DNA of 64,000 nt, from the NCBI GenBank assembly GCA_037367355.1, contig CM074695.1:744001-808000 (forward strand), read 5' to 3'. Shown piece after piece: positions 22,753-34,304 of this stretch; position 1 is the first letter of the stretch; each line of letters begins with the position of its first letter. Source of the stretch: Neoscytalidium dimidiatum. Its lineage: Eukaryota > Ascomycota > Dothideomycetes > Botryosphaeriales > Botryosphaeriaceae. The position numbers were made by a program, and so were the translations under genes. The notes beneath the pieces are model-generated. The model was given only the letters and a program-made list of their open reading frames with translations. It made no database searches and was not told the DNA's origin.

Positions 22753-23964
22753 TTAAGAGCTCCTGTGGACGGAACGGGCAGCGCGGGCCAGAGCGCGCGC
22801 GTGCGCCTTCGCGTGAGTACCCTTCATAATCTTGCTGGTGTCGCGCTTGCTGATGGTGCCGTTGGAGCACGAGGTGCCGGCCGCGAGGGACTGCTTGACT
22901 GCGCAGCCATTGTTGCAGAGGCCGAACGAGTCCTCGCCAATGCAGACAATCGAGCCGTTCTCAGAGCAAGAAGTGCAGTCGCCGCTGCTGCTGGCAGGAG
23001 TGCCGGCAGGCGAAGCCGGGGTAGCAGGGCTAGCCGGGGTGGTAGCTGCGGCGGCAGGAGTGCTGGCACCACCGGCCGCGGATTGAGTGACCACAACGGA
23101 GACCAGCGAGGTCGCGGTGTAGGAGCCGGAAGCGGCACCGGGCGCGAAGACTCCACCGGCGGCCGGGGTCGAGACGGCGGGAGTAGCAGCAGGGGTGGAG
23201 GCGCCACCAGAAGCGGCACCGGTAGCCTCAGCGGCAGTGCCAGCAGAGCCAGCACCAGCACCGAGCTTGGTAACGGCAGCGCAGTTGGAACCGGAAAGGG
23301 TGGTGGCCAGAGCAGTGGACTCGGCGGTCTCGACAGAATCACCAGGGTCGGGGAAGACCATGTTCATCGAGTCGGGAACGGAGCACTCCTCGCGGGGCAG
23401 GTTGGCAACGAACATGGTGGGAAGCTTGTTGTAGGCGTCGTTGTTGTCGGCACCGCCGGTGACGGTGATGGGGGCGCAGTTCATGTACATCTCACGGTTG
23501 CCGACCTTGTTGAACCAAGTCCAGGCAAGAGTGTACTGGCCGTTGGGCATACCCTCAGGAATCGTGTAGTTGAAGGTGGAGGCACCCGTGTAGCTCGAGT
23601 CACCAGAGAGGTTGCCCTCCTGGTTGGTCGGGCAGCCACCGATGATGGAGTGGATGACCTTCCACTCGCTGTCCTTGGTAGGCTCCTTGTCGAGGGTGAG
23701 GGAGACCTGGCAAGAGCCACCGCCGTGGGTGGCACCACCCTTGAAGCTAAGAGTCTGGGACTCGCCAACGGCCATGTTGTTCATCTTGGTGATGTCGTAG
23801 ACGCCAGTGCGCTGCTTGCAAGGGAAATCGGAGCCGGAGTTGTCGAGTGGCGAGTTGTTCAGGGAGTCCAGGCCGTAGGGAACGGGGCTGTTGAGGATCA
23901 TGTGGGCGTTGGCGCCCGACACGAGAGCAAGGGCCAGAGCCTTGAGAACGCTTTGGGAGAACAT
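22753..23964 (-). CDS. AA11-family lytic polysaccharide monooxygenase with C-terminal X278 module
   Basis: Secreted copper enzyme that oxidatively cleaves chitin. Single exon, 403 residues. A 20-residue signal peptide ends ANA, leaving His21 as the mature first residue. The second copper ligand is His80 (mature His60, in ATHGGGSCQ) and the axial Tyr is Tyr160 (mature Tyr140); these spacings equal those described for the Aspergillus oryzae AA11 enzyme. The catalytic domain ends near residue 225. A long Ala/Thr/Ser/Pro/Gly linker follows (about 230-325), probably O-glycosylated. Then comes a Cys-rich module with FGLCNNGCAVKQSLAAGTSC (about 329-373), the X278 type found in AA11 proteins. The last 30 residues are basic (Lys, Arg, His) after a KR pair, a possible dibasic cleavage site. 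An ATG at 24057 in the same frame would spoil the signal peptide, so 23964 is chosen. Confidence 0.93.
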   Translation of the reverse strand: MFSQSVLKALALALVSGANAHMILNSPVPYGLDSLNNSPLDNSGSDFPCKQRTGVYDITKMNNMAVGESQTLSFKGGATHGGGSCQVSLTLDKEPTKDSEWKVIHSIIGGCPTNQEGNLSGDSSYTGASTFNYTIPEGMPNGQYTLAWTWFNKVGNREMYMNCAPITVTGGADNNDAYNKLPTMFVANLPREECSVPDSMNMVFPDPGDSVETAESTALATTLSGSNCAAVTKLGAGAGSAGTAAEATGAASGGASTPAATPAVSTPAAGGVFAPGAASGSYTATSLVSVVVTQSAAGGASTPAAAATTPASPATPASPAGTPASSSGDCTSCSENGSIVCIGEDSFGLCNNGCAVKQSLAAGTSCSNGTISKRDTSKIMKGTHAKAHARALARAARSVHRSS

Positions 23965-24700
23965 TTTTGCTGTAGGGAATGTGTGTCGTGAAAGTAAGAG
24001 CAGTCGGAATGCTGAATGGATCGCGAGTCCAGCTAGCGATACGGAAGACCTTTTCAAAGTGATTTGGCTGAGCTCTGGTGACAGTTAGTCCTGTTCCAGC
24101 AATGGAGTTGACAGGGGGCAGAGGCAACTCGGTTTTTATACTGCTGCTTAAACCCTTCAAGAATGCCATTGTTCTGAGAAAAGACAGACCGGCGGCGGTC
24201 TGGACTCGAAACGAATCACAATGGAACACCGTTGGGCACAACAACAAACACAAAGAAGCCGGTTTGTCCTCCCACTGTCTCAGCACAAAAGTGTTGACCT
24301 ACTTGATTGTTTTCGAACAGACGAGGAATGGTCTCGTTCAGCGGAGAAGGATGGGCTGAGTGCTCTTGAGTTTCACAGAAACGTCGGTATAAGGACCGTG
24401 ATGCTCTGCCACAGGCTGGAGCGAAAGATTCAAGAAGGAAAAAAAAAGCGTAAAGGGCTAGCCTTTGCGTCTCGAGTCGAGTGAAGATGAGATGGGTGAG
24501 GAGTGAAGGGTTACAGACAGCCAAGCAGCGGATACTTATATTTGATGTGCAGAACGGGGCGCGGACCCAGTTAGCCGCGGGACCCCTGAAGGAGAACAAA
24601 CGGAAGACAAGCTTTTGCGCATGCTCGTGTGGGCCAGGCAAGGGCGACGGGCAGCATCGGCCAGTTGGTGCAGCCACAGAGGGTCCGAGCAAACGGCAGA
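23965..24700 (-). promoter_or_regulatory. Upstream region of the LPMO gene
   Basis: About 0.7 kb upstream of the LPMO start on the minus strand. It should contain its promoter and leader. No strong TATA box near the start codon and no clear CreA cluster that I would defend by eye. Confidence 0.35.
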
Positions 24701-25210
24701 GCAGATTCAGGCAGGCTTCCCCACGTACGGGCGTCAAGCTCGCGCGCTGGGACCGAATGAAGGGCTAGGACGCGAGTGACACCGGGCCAGTGGCCGAGCG
24801 GGAGTCGCACAAGGCGCGGGTACCTGAGTGGTGAGTGGCCCCGCTAGTAGCAGGACGATGCGCCGAGGCAGCATGGCGGCCACAGGAGGGCATGGGAGGG
24901 GGGCGGCGGCGCAGGGAAAAGCCGTCATGCGGAACGGGGCATTGGCTGGCGAAGCGCGGCCTCACCCGTTTCGAAACGCAGGTACGGCGGTGCGGACGCG
25001 GTGAGTGGTGCCATTTGGAGCTGCCGGGCGGACGAGAGGTCGTAGGGCCAAGGGCGGCGGCGCGCCCACGGCGTCGATCCCACACGTCAAAGCCGGGCCT
25101 ATCGATACGCATCCAGGCACCGCCCAATCGCAGGCGCCGCCGCCCCTGCGCGCGCTCTCGGCTCAAGCACCGAACGCGACCGGGCCGCGCGAGGCCGCTG
25201 CGTCGGCGGC

Positions 25211-25232
25211 CTGTCGTTGGCCTGTCGTTGGC
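25211..25232 (+). repeat. Two tandem copies of an 11-bp unit
   Basis: The unit CTGTCGTTGGC is present twice in direct succession, inside the G+C-rich block. No function assigned. Confidence 0.8.
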
Positions 25233-25540
25233 TCCCAGCTCGCTTGTCGATCACACATCCCAGCTGCTCCTGAAACGCCTGCGTGCTCTGTCGCCTGCGC
25301 TGGCCCTCTCAGCTGGCCTGTCGCCGGCCGCGCGCCCGGCCATGGCCACACGCGCGGGAACAAAACGAGCGGCGACACACCACAACACGAGCGCGCTGCC
25401 CCGCGCAAAGAGCATGGAGCCATGAGCCGCGAAGCGAGCGCTGAGGCTGAGCGCGCCGATGACTTCATGCGTTCATGCGCGCATGGCGGCTGCAGCTATA
25501 TCGAGCCGCAGCCGAGTCGCCCCGAGGCTTGAGCGGTGGC

Positions 25541-25572
25541 TCAACGCGTGCGCCTGATGGCGCACGCGTTGA
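25541..25572. repeat. Perfect 32-bp inverted repeat with two ACGCGT boxes
   Basis: Arms TCAACGCGTGCGCC and its exact reverse complement flank a 4-nt spacer (TGAT). Each arm contains ACGCGT (25544-25549 and 25564-25569), the MCB box bound by MBF-type cell-cycle factors in fungi. It could be a dimeric protein-binding site or a transcript hairpin; no gene starts nearby. Confidence 0.85.
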
Positions 25573-28400
25573 TCGCTCCCAGAGCCGCCTTTCCGGAAGC
25601 AGCCCGGCAGGCAGCGCATCCTTCGGCCGTGTCACTGCTTTGATCGCGCTGAAACGGCGCCGCTGATCGCCACCACCGACGGCAGACGTGGACCCTGCCA
25701 CCTGCTCTCTCCAGCGGGCGGCGGCCAGCGGGCGATGGGCGGGTGAGGTGAAAATCTCCATTCGCCTTCCCGCTTCGGCGCCTCTCCGCCTTGTGTCACG
25801 CTGGTTCCGTGGTTGCGCGCCCATTGGCGTACCCTCCAAATTGCATCGAACTTGGTCCAGAGCTCTGCGACTCCAGCTCTTCCTCAAATCGCTGCAAAGA
25901 CCGCGATCAATCTCTGAGGTCTCTCTATCCACGGTGCCCGCATGTCCCACTGACTCGCGTCCCTCGCGCACTCCGAGCGTCACACTGCGGGCAATTCTCG
26001 CAATGGATGCACTTGTGGATCAGCTACCACTCGGCCTCTCTTCGCAAGCGCCAGCAACGGCCTTCGCTGCGCTGTGCTGGCTGCATGCGCGGGCGTCTGA
26101 GGAACGGCGGCGGTGGGAGACAACAGCTGCACTCAGGTTTCACCGCGTCTACGGGCTTGACCAAGCGGCTGCAGCGAAGCTTGACCGCCCTGCAGCGCTG
26201 GGCCGATGCGGCATCAACCTTCGCAAGTCAGTCACCACTAGCAGCGCCCACCCACCCACCCCGGCGTGTCGCCGCATCTGCAGAGCTGGCGGCAACAACG
26301 CGGTGAGGCGGGTCGTTGCACGCGATGGCGCTCCTTGCGTCGAGCCGGCACTGGTGTCGTTTCCGAGCTGCGGGAGACGAGAACAGTCCACCAGTCAGCC
26401 AGCCAGCCCTACGAGGGAGCGACGGAAGTGCTGGCTGTCGTGGTGTGTCGTTTGTGGGGTTGAGCAGTGTCTCCGAAAGGCCGCGTCGGCGGGGCCCGAT
26501 TGGGTGCGGCAAGCGCTGCGCTTCTGTTTGAGCCCGGCGAAACACCACGCAGCCTCTCCGCCTGAATGGCTGACTGCCTGCACCCGCTAAACACAAGCTG
26601 CCTGTCTTGTCGGCCCGTATGCGCGACATTTTCTCCTGTCGAAGCGGCTGAATACATCACTACCTAACGGCCTCCATCCACGCTATAATCCTCCGCATGA
26701 AACTGCCCGGCTTGCGTACGCGCCGGATCCCGCGTCGATCAGCAGTGAATGGTCGCCTTTCCCCTATCCTCCTCTGCCACGCCTTTTGGCTGGACCTTGC
26801 CATGTATGTAATATCCGCCTACCGTTGCAGTAGGAGCACCGAACCCGCTCCCCTCGCTCCCTAGTCCGCCTTGGAGCATTCGAAACTGTTCTAAAACTCA
26901 ATTCGGCGCCTCTCGTCCTCCTCCCCTTTCGACGTCCGTCTAGAGCCACGGCCCAGCCGGACCCAGATCAAGTAGCACCGCCTCTATTGCCGCCTGCCGG
27001 CGAATTTCACTATAGTCCCCGCCACTCTCTGCTAAGGTTGGAGTGCGTGCTTTTGACTTCGCGGGCCGGATGGAGGCAGGGCGATCAGGCTTCCAGCCAA
27101 AGCGCCAACAGCGCAGTATAGCCGCCAGAGCGACAACTCACAGGCCATGTCCTGCCCGTGTCTTGCTCTGCTCGACCTTTTCGTCCACAAGCATTCCGGC
27201 TCCTCGTGTTCGCCGTTGCCGCCACAGTCATGCCAATCGATTAGGCGCGTCTTCGTAATGCGTACCCTTCTGACCGCTGAATCGTTGGCTGATGACACCC
27301 TTTGCCTGCTTGCCGCCACCGCATGGATCTCCACCATGCTTTTGCTCCGCTCGCCCTTCTTCCGCGCGTGCGCGTGCGTACGTGCGTTCTGTGCACGGGG
27401 CCTGGACGGCATGCCTGACGAAACCCTCTGGGCCGCTGCCCAAGACCACCACCACCATCACTGCGCATGTGAGACCTTTTTGCGCGAGGAAAAACACCTC
27501 ATGGGAGCCTGCTTTCAAACACTCTCCTTCGTATTGCCCTCCAATAAGACAGGAGTCTCCACACAACACGCAATACAAACGAGACTGTGTTTTCCAAATC
27601 GCTGTTGCAAGAAGATCGCCACTTTAGCAGTTAATGCTCGTCGATTGGTCTCCAGTATTTTGCGCGTGCCAGTACCCACATGTCCATCCTTCCACCTCCC
27701 TCCATCCCCCTCCCCTTCCTCCCAATCTTAGCGCGCTGCTTCCGATCCAGCGTCGAGCGCCCAACGTCGCCCCGGCTTTCTTCGGCTCCGTTGCCGTAAC
27801 CGCCGTCGCTCGTTCCGCTGCTGCGCCTCGCCGGGAACTACACCGTCGTGGCCACTGGTGGCGCTGCTATCCCCTCTCCCCGCGGCCATAGCGGCAGGTA
27901 GTCGGCCTCAACCGACGACGATCTCGCCACCTCCGGTGGTCGGGGTCATGCCGTTGCTGCAACAAGGCCGGCTCGCTCGGACGATGACATGCCACTGCAC
28001 TTCAGCTGCGGCCATAGTTTTCTTCTCTAAGTCCGCTAGCTGTTGGCGTTACCATGGCTCTTGCCTTGCCCTCTGCATTCCCCCCTCCTCATGCCTCCGT
28101 CTAAGCTTCCCTCTGCCTTTTCTCTGTAGAGGTCTGGTCGGGCCTAGAGGTAGCTCCTTCTTGCCATTACCGCGGCTTTCTCCCCACCACTGCCTGAACT
28201 CCTCGCACGCGAATCTTCCGCCGAACCGTTACGTCCACTTCGGGATTCACTGCGATCCATCTCGCTCACCTCTTAGCTGCTACCGCACCAATCGATACGG
28301 TCAGAAGCGGAGCCGCTGCTGGTGTCGTTGACAGTCTCCGGAGAGAACAGCGTATGTCGAGACATGAGCAAAATGGAGACAAGGAGCATCTAGAACATAT

Positions 28401-31400
28401 GCGGCGGGGACGAAGGTACAGCAGGATCGTCCTGCTCTCCCCGTCGAACTCATTCTTTGGTGCATCCAGGGCAGATGGGCTCGGAATTAAGGGGCCTCAC
28501 GACCCTCCATCTTGCCGCGACGACATCACACCCACTGGCGTCATGTTGGTGCGCCAGATCGCCTTGTATACGCTTTTCGTGCATTGTGCCGTCGCACTCA
28601 TGCTTGCCGCGTCATTCACTTCGTCGTTAATGACGATCAGGCTATATGAGCCGGGTCCGCTGCGCGAAACTGGCGTTTGTTCTGTGCATAATGGCTGAGT
28701 CATCAGGTGTTGTCAATGGACTTCAGTTGTCGTTTTTGCATGGTAGCCTTTACCTTCTCCAGGCCCGTAGTAATTTCGTACAGCAACCGCGAGGTGTGCT
28801 TCCATCAATCCGTATGGTTATAGAAGTGGCCCCGCGATGCGGAGATGGATAGCGTTGAAGTGATAGGGCTTCCGTGGCCAAATCTCCCATCGAAAACTGG
28901 GCTGCTGTACCAGCACGTGTCTGACCCTGCGGGTGCCAATGTGGTATATCGAAGACTTTCAGCACATGCGTTTCCTTGTAGACGGACTTCGGGCTCGCCG
29001 AAGTTGGTGTCGGTTGGTACATGTGCGGGTGAGGCGGAGGCGTGGCTCAATACCAGCGACAGTGGCTATGTTTGCCACGGCAAAACAAGGAAAGAGATCC
29101 GGCCAGTGCACGACATCTTGATCAGAGCCGCCTGGGGAATAATTTTGAGCTGTTTGGAAGGTTAGTGGCCGATGGAGGTGCCGTCTCATCCCAAACCGTG
29201 GAGATTACGCTGGAATCAGTTGGTTGGCTGAGGTGGAACGGGGAACTGCAAAGTCTAATTACGGGCGGCTCGGGTATTTCCCTGACGGATGCGGGCTGGG
29301 ATGAAACAGAACATCGGAAATGATGACTGTTTGGGTGGCTACTATCGCTTAGCATTCACTGCTGGCGAGTAAGCGTGGAAGGTGGAGCAATTATGAGGAA
29401 GGCTACAGAAGTTAATGGCTGTACAAAAGAACGTATGAGGAAATGTGGGAGTAGTGCGTTTCTCGCACAGCCAGTGGTGGAAGTCATCACTCTTCGGGCC
29501 GTAGCAGGCATCTTTCGCATCAGTCAAATATGGAGTTGAAGTAGCCATCTGGACGTGATGAGTTGTTTGGTAACCTCTACTTCCAATTGACCGCGTCTAC
29601 TCTAAACGGGCGTAATTAGTATTATACCCTCGTTGGACTACCGTCTCTCTTTGAGAGACCGAAAGACTAGGTCTATTAGCACATGTTCTTGTGTCTCTTA
29701 GTAAGGCGGAGTAATATTACTATGTGAAAATACTTTTGGATGAGAATCTGGCAAGTTCATCTACGACAAAGCTCATGATGATGTAGTGACATTGCGATTA
29801 TACTTCGACTAAGGAGCACGTCCGGAGCGTATGTCCTCAGGCCTTGCAGCAGTATGTATACGGGCTTTTGCAAGCATGCTCGCGATGGTGATACCAAGAG
29901 ACTGAGTTGACAATAGATATACGACGCTAAGTACATGCTGAAGTTAAGGGGGAGGAGGACCTTACGTTTGCTCGGTGGGCTACAGAGGAGATGTTTGTTA
30001 CCCACAGATTACGGACTGAAAGGTTGATGCCATTTCCTATCCGTAGTAAAAGTAAAGTGCTGTAAATGTCCGCTAACTGGGAATAACACATCAAAATAAA
30101 TATCTGACAGAGCAAGGTTGCATGCACATTACGATGAGGTTTGAAATGAACATGAGGTCCTCTGGTGCAGGCGACTCGACGTCCGCGAGACTACAGATGT
30201 TAACGAATGAAGGATCTTAGGGAGAAAAAAAGAAAAAAACAGTTCCGCAATGGGTTCCCCATTATCGCTGAACAGTTTTGTCATCTTTTGTACCATGCGT
30301 CTTATGGGGTTCGTTATCCGAATATGCTTGACGATGTCGATGAAGTCCACATTGAAACCATCACTTCAACATCACATGTGACCCAAACTTATTGATGCAT
30401 AAGTCTTCATGTCCTTTTGAGCATGACATCAAATCAAAAATTTTCATTAGATTCACGGCTCAATTATGGTTGATGTTCGGAGGCTCTCGGCCACTTTTGT
30501 CCTTCCCGGCCCGAAGGAGGCCAGAGCGCCACAACGCCATCGGGCAAAAAACGAAAGACAAGGGAAAAACGTACGACAGTCGGGATTCGCCAATGGTCAC
30601 CCACTTGACTACTAATCGACCGGTTTGCAGGTTAAATATCGGGGAGCGGACGGGACCCGTTGTTTTCTGCAGCCTATGGCCGTACGTGAATGGCACAGTG
30701 GAGGTTTGCAATTATATTGGCAACTGGAAGTTGACTGAACGTTGCCACGGTGTCAAAAAGCATGGATCTAACGTCTCTGTCTTCCAAGGAGGCCTCCATG
30801 TGTAGGAAGACTGACAATGTATACTGAAGTGCAAGTTCATAAATTGGGCCAGATTTATTCTGGGTAAAGTTGTCTTGGCTCGGAAGTACTGTCCTGGACG
30901 GATCTTTGGAAGTTCAGACAATGTGTCTTCGAAGATCGTTAGCCGTGCGCACAATTTATCTGGTGTCTGATGCTTAGGAACATGGGAGAAGAGTTACTCA
31001 TTGTATCTCCGTTTTTCTGTCTTCATTTCCAAGTTGACATAGGTTGTAGTGCTGGTTGATTGGTATACCAGTTCTCTTGTCGGTAATAGAACACTACGGA
31101 GGCGGGATTGCAGTAGAAGATAATCAATATTATATCTGAGACTTGCTAAGATGTTTGTATATCAATATGGCATGAGGCATATACCAGGGGATAAATATAT
31201 CTAAAGAGGCTATTATTGGGTTCCACTAAACGATAGTCAGCACACCAGAAGCCCAACTCTTCTATTAAATTTGCAACCACTCACAGAACTCGAGTGATAC
31301 TTTTCTAATGGAGCTTTGATGATGTGTAAGCTTGTCGTATGTCACTGATGGAATAGGCCACTGCACTCTCACATCTAATCAAATTACTGACTTGAGAGTG

Positions 31401-31407
31401 CGAGGAC
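28401..31407. other. Less G+C-rich gene-free block
   Basis: About 3 kb, visibly richer in A+T than the preceding block, especially after 29.5 kb. A short hairpin, GTCTCT-CTTTG-AGAGAC, lies at about 29643-29660. Overlapping open frames on both strands at 28.8-29.5 kb are ambiguous. No supported gene. Confidence 0.45.
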
Positions 31408-31877
31408 TTATGCCTGAGAATCTTGGAAGATTCTCGTAAAAACAGAGGCTACTGTCTGGATTTGTGAATAATGGCGCTGGTAGACTGGTTCGATACCCAC
31501 CTGCGAAGCCGTTGTCTCGAGTCCCTTAAGGATATTGAACGTAGCTCTTCCGGCGTAGTTGGCACACATCGTACGCTCCAGTTCATGCTGATGGCACCCA
31601 TGTTCTTCGTGGCTGATCGCTCGTTGGCTTCCTCACCCAAAGTACAGTCTGGAGGCGGTCCACGACAGAGCACACGGTGCCAGCTGTAATGAACATGACA
31701 AGTGGATCCAGAGCTCCGACAAGGACAATGACGGCTGCGATGCTTTTCGCAACTTGATCGACGAAGGATTGATGGCTACAGAAGAATTGACAATGATTAC
31801 GCCAACGACGAGGGAATGGCCGTTGGAGACGATAGGATGAAGCACAGTATGAATATCACGATATTCCTGAGAGCCAT
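31408..31877 (-). CDS. Candidate small secreted or membrane protein (120 residues)
   Basis: Not recognised. Three exons on the minus strand: 31877-31801, 31742-31637 and 31587-31408, with introns of 58 nt (GTAATC..AAAG) and 49 nt (GTGAGG..TCAG). All phases agree and the frame closes at 120 residues. Residues 1-20 form a strong signal sequence (MALRNIVIFILCFILSSPTA), perhaps cleaved after Ala20; a second hydrophobic stretch follows at about 27-47 (IAAVIVLVGALDPLVMFITA). The rest is polar with two Cys (about residues 49 and 69) and the segment ANYAGRATFNILKGLETT. Evidence is the coincidence of a start codon, a signal peptide, in-phase introns and a frame open to TAA. A secreted effector-like or small membrane protein are both possible. 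The first acceptor is the weakest part of the model. Confidence 0.5.
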
Positions 31878-32498
31878 AATGCAGGCCCTTTTGAACCATA
31901 ATGGGACCGGGGCAGTCTAATAACTTTTTTGTGTAGTTGCTCTGTCGCAATCAAAGAGTTCACGTGGTGGCATGGTTTATCCGGGTATACTGGCATCTCT
32001 TCCGGAGGAGAGACAGACGATCAATGGGGCCTTTGGGAATCGAAAGATCCAACGAGAGCAGCGCAGGTCAACACCGAGCAGCGCCTTCTCTGTTCGAGCT
32101 GGTGAAACTTTCTTCCTAGTCAGGTCCGTATAGCAACGAGTTCACCAGCCTGGTCTTTGTATGTACTTCACCTTCTACCCAGCCCAGAGGGAACACGATC
32201 TTGCGTGAATCAATCAGAGCTCCAGGATTGAGTAAAGTCACGACAGCGGATGGGAGACCAAGCCAAGATATACATGGTCTGGATGGTGATGCGTCGATGG
32301 ATGACGACACAGAGTCAAGGTGAGACACGGAGGGTGGTGGATGGAATGAAGTGGGCACCAAGCGTTGCGGCGCGAGCTTGAGGCACGGGCCACCAACAAC
32401 CCCGTCACTTGTTAATCGCATCGCGCCGCGCCCGCACTTACATCCTTCGACTCGCGATCCCGCTTCACAGCTCTCTCAGCTTCAACACCACAGTGGCC
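31878..32498. other. Shared upstream region of the small-protein candidate (-) and the CID/SR gene (+)
   Basis: About 620 bp. Minus-strand frames at 32010-32110 and 32116-32421 look partly protein-like but cannot be joined in phase to the downstream candidate. Otherwise it should hold two divergent promoters. Confidence 0.4.
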
Positions 32499-34304
32499 AT
32501 GATGGCTATCACACGAGGGCCTGCCGGGCCAGCGGTGCCTGCGTCTCTGGTTGTTGCGAAGACCATGCTCACAGCAACCCTAATGCGCCCCGACCCTGTC
32601 CAGGTCGCAAAAGACGACATCCAAAGCTTCCTCAGCCTGCTCGACGCGACCGTCCTTACCTGCTCGCCCTCGAATCTCCAGGTTTGATCTCAATCCAAGC
32701 TGGCCGCCGATCGCACAAACTAAAACTACTAGACCTGCAAAGAATGGCTACTGAAGAACATTGTGAACTCCAATAAGCGCGTCGACGTCCTGGGAAAGTA
32801 CCTGGCTAGGCTGGCCCAGAGCTATGCTGAAACTGGGACACCTGCTAAGTCTACCAGGCGTGGTGCGCCATCGAATAGCCGCAAAGTCCTGCATGTACTC
32901 TACTTGCTCAACGACCTTGCGCATCATGTCAGAACGCATGATGGTCAGCCTACCGGCCTAGGCAAGACCCTTGAACCACACCTTGAACTTCTTTTCACCA
33001 CCGCGCTGTCGCTTCAACGGCCGGGAAAGTGCAAACTTCGTCAACGGCTCGCGAAGCTTACTGAATTGTATGAAGATAAGAGGCTGTACAGCGAAGGCTA
33101 TCGGGAACGCGTGGGCAAGGCGCTCCAAGCTGCAACCCTTCCGGATGTTGCACCATCTATGCCAGCACAAGTGCGAACCACATCAACATCACAGGAGGCA
33201 CCGTATGTCTTACCTTCATTTCATGGAGAGCCGAACGATCCTTGGTACGACCTGCCTGCCGGCGCACTCATGCCTCATATCCGACCGAACGATTCGAGGC
33301 CTATCAATCCTCACAACATCAAGGCGGTGGACCTGAGACATAAGACAGCAGAGATGGGGCTTATCAGTGCTGTCAAGGACCTACTGAGCTATTCAGAGAG
33401 CTTGTACAACGAGGACGAAGGCATTGTGGCAGATATTGATATGATGGGCCAACCATTAGTGCGTGATGAGGTTACAGGAGAACTCACCGTTACTGAAGGC
33501 TACTACGGCTGGTCGATTGAGTTCTGCGAAAGAATGAAGAAGAGGCGAAAGGAGGTCAGGTCAAGGGCTAGGGAAGGGAGGCCTGGCAGGAGCAGGAGCA
33601 GAAGTTACTCCTCCCGAAGCAGGAGCAGGAGTCGTAGCGATGACCGCGGCAGGAGTAGGTCTCGAGACAGAAAGAGACGGTACAGCCCGTCGATGAGTAG
33701 AAGCCGGAGTCGGGACAGGAGTGAGAAACGCAGACGGGATCGGAGTCGGTCATACTCGCGGCCAAGAACTGGATTGGGTGGAGGCCGTAGAGGCTCGCCT
33801 TCACGATCGCCTTACCGCTCTCGTTCACGTTCAGCAAACCACAGCCAGAACTATCGCCGTTCTCCTCCACCTTCTAGAAATGGCCCCAGCCAATCACCAC
33901 CATTTCCTCAACAACCGCCGCCTCCCCACCCGTACTCAACCCCAGGCCAACCATTTCCTCCTCCACCCCCACCTCCGCAGTATGCTGGGCAATTTCCAGG
34001 CTTCCCTCCAAACTTTCAACCTCCTCCGCCACCTCCCAATTACCAGGGGCCTTGGCCGCCGCCGCCGCCACCTCCACCCATGGGTCCGAACGGCGGCTTT
34101 AATCAACCATTTCCTCCATTTCCACCGCAGCCGAACATGCCCGTAGGTTTCGTGCCGCCGCCACCTCCGCCCAACTATCCTTCCGGACAACAGTGGCAAC
34201 AGCAACAGCACCAGTGGGGCCCGCCTGGGTCCCAGCAGCCTGGAAATGGACACCACTGGAACCAAAGTAACGGTTACGACCGCGGACGTGGAAGGAGGTA
34301 TTAG
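32499..34304 (+). CDS. CID-domain, Arg/Ser-rich and proline-rich protein (CHERP-like pre-mRNA processing factor)
   Basis: Two exons, 32499-32681 and 32733-34304, joined by a 51-nt intron; 584 residues. Residues about 15-150 form a CTD-interacting domain (CID): after the junction TCKEWLLKNIV, then RKVLHVLYLLNDLAHH, the helix that contacts the RNA polymerase II C-terminal repeat. The middle region contains DPWYDLPAGALMPHI, found in fungal and animal CHERP/SR140-related proteins as I recall. Residues about 355-440 are RS dipeptides typical of splicing factors. The C-terminal 140 residues are Pro-rich with many PPPPP runs and end GRGRRY. This order suggests a factor linking transcription to splicing in the nucleus. 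Two ATGs are adjacent at 32499 and 32502; the first is used. An upstream in-frame ATG at 32409 is possible but adds a sequence outside the domain. Confidence 0.82.

Larger units (their letters stand above)
24701..28400. other. G+C-rich block without a supported gene
   Basis: Compositionally distinct, rich in CG-containing words. Several frames stay open at once on both strands (the longest, 25688-26590, would encode 300 residues) but none shows family motifs, a codon pattern or plausible introns. A polypyrimidine stretch at about 27670-27730 resembles a fungal transcription leader. It may be a long regulatory region or a non-coding transcript, or may hold a gene I cannot see. Confidence 0.45.

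Noticed and set aside
22627..23991. Long plus-strand frame of about 450 codons
   Set aside because: It is antisense to the LPMO gene, whose signal peptide, copper ligands and cysteine module are clear; the Gly/Arg-rich antisense is a composition shadow.
16224..24000. Secondary-metabolite gene cluster
   Set aside because: No polyketide synthase, NRPS, terpene cyclase, P450 or cluster transporter; the LPMO and MAT2B-like genes are not enough.
25688..26590. 300-codon plus-strand frame in the G+C-rich block
   Set aside because: Other frames on both strands are also open over the same bases, there is no domain or repeat, and the composition explains its length.
28845..29548. Overlapping frames on both strands near 29 kb
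   Set aside because: Both strands read equally well or badly and no intron set gives a coherent protein.
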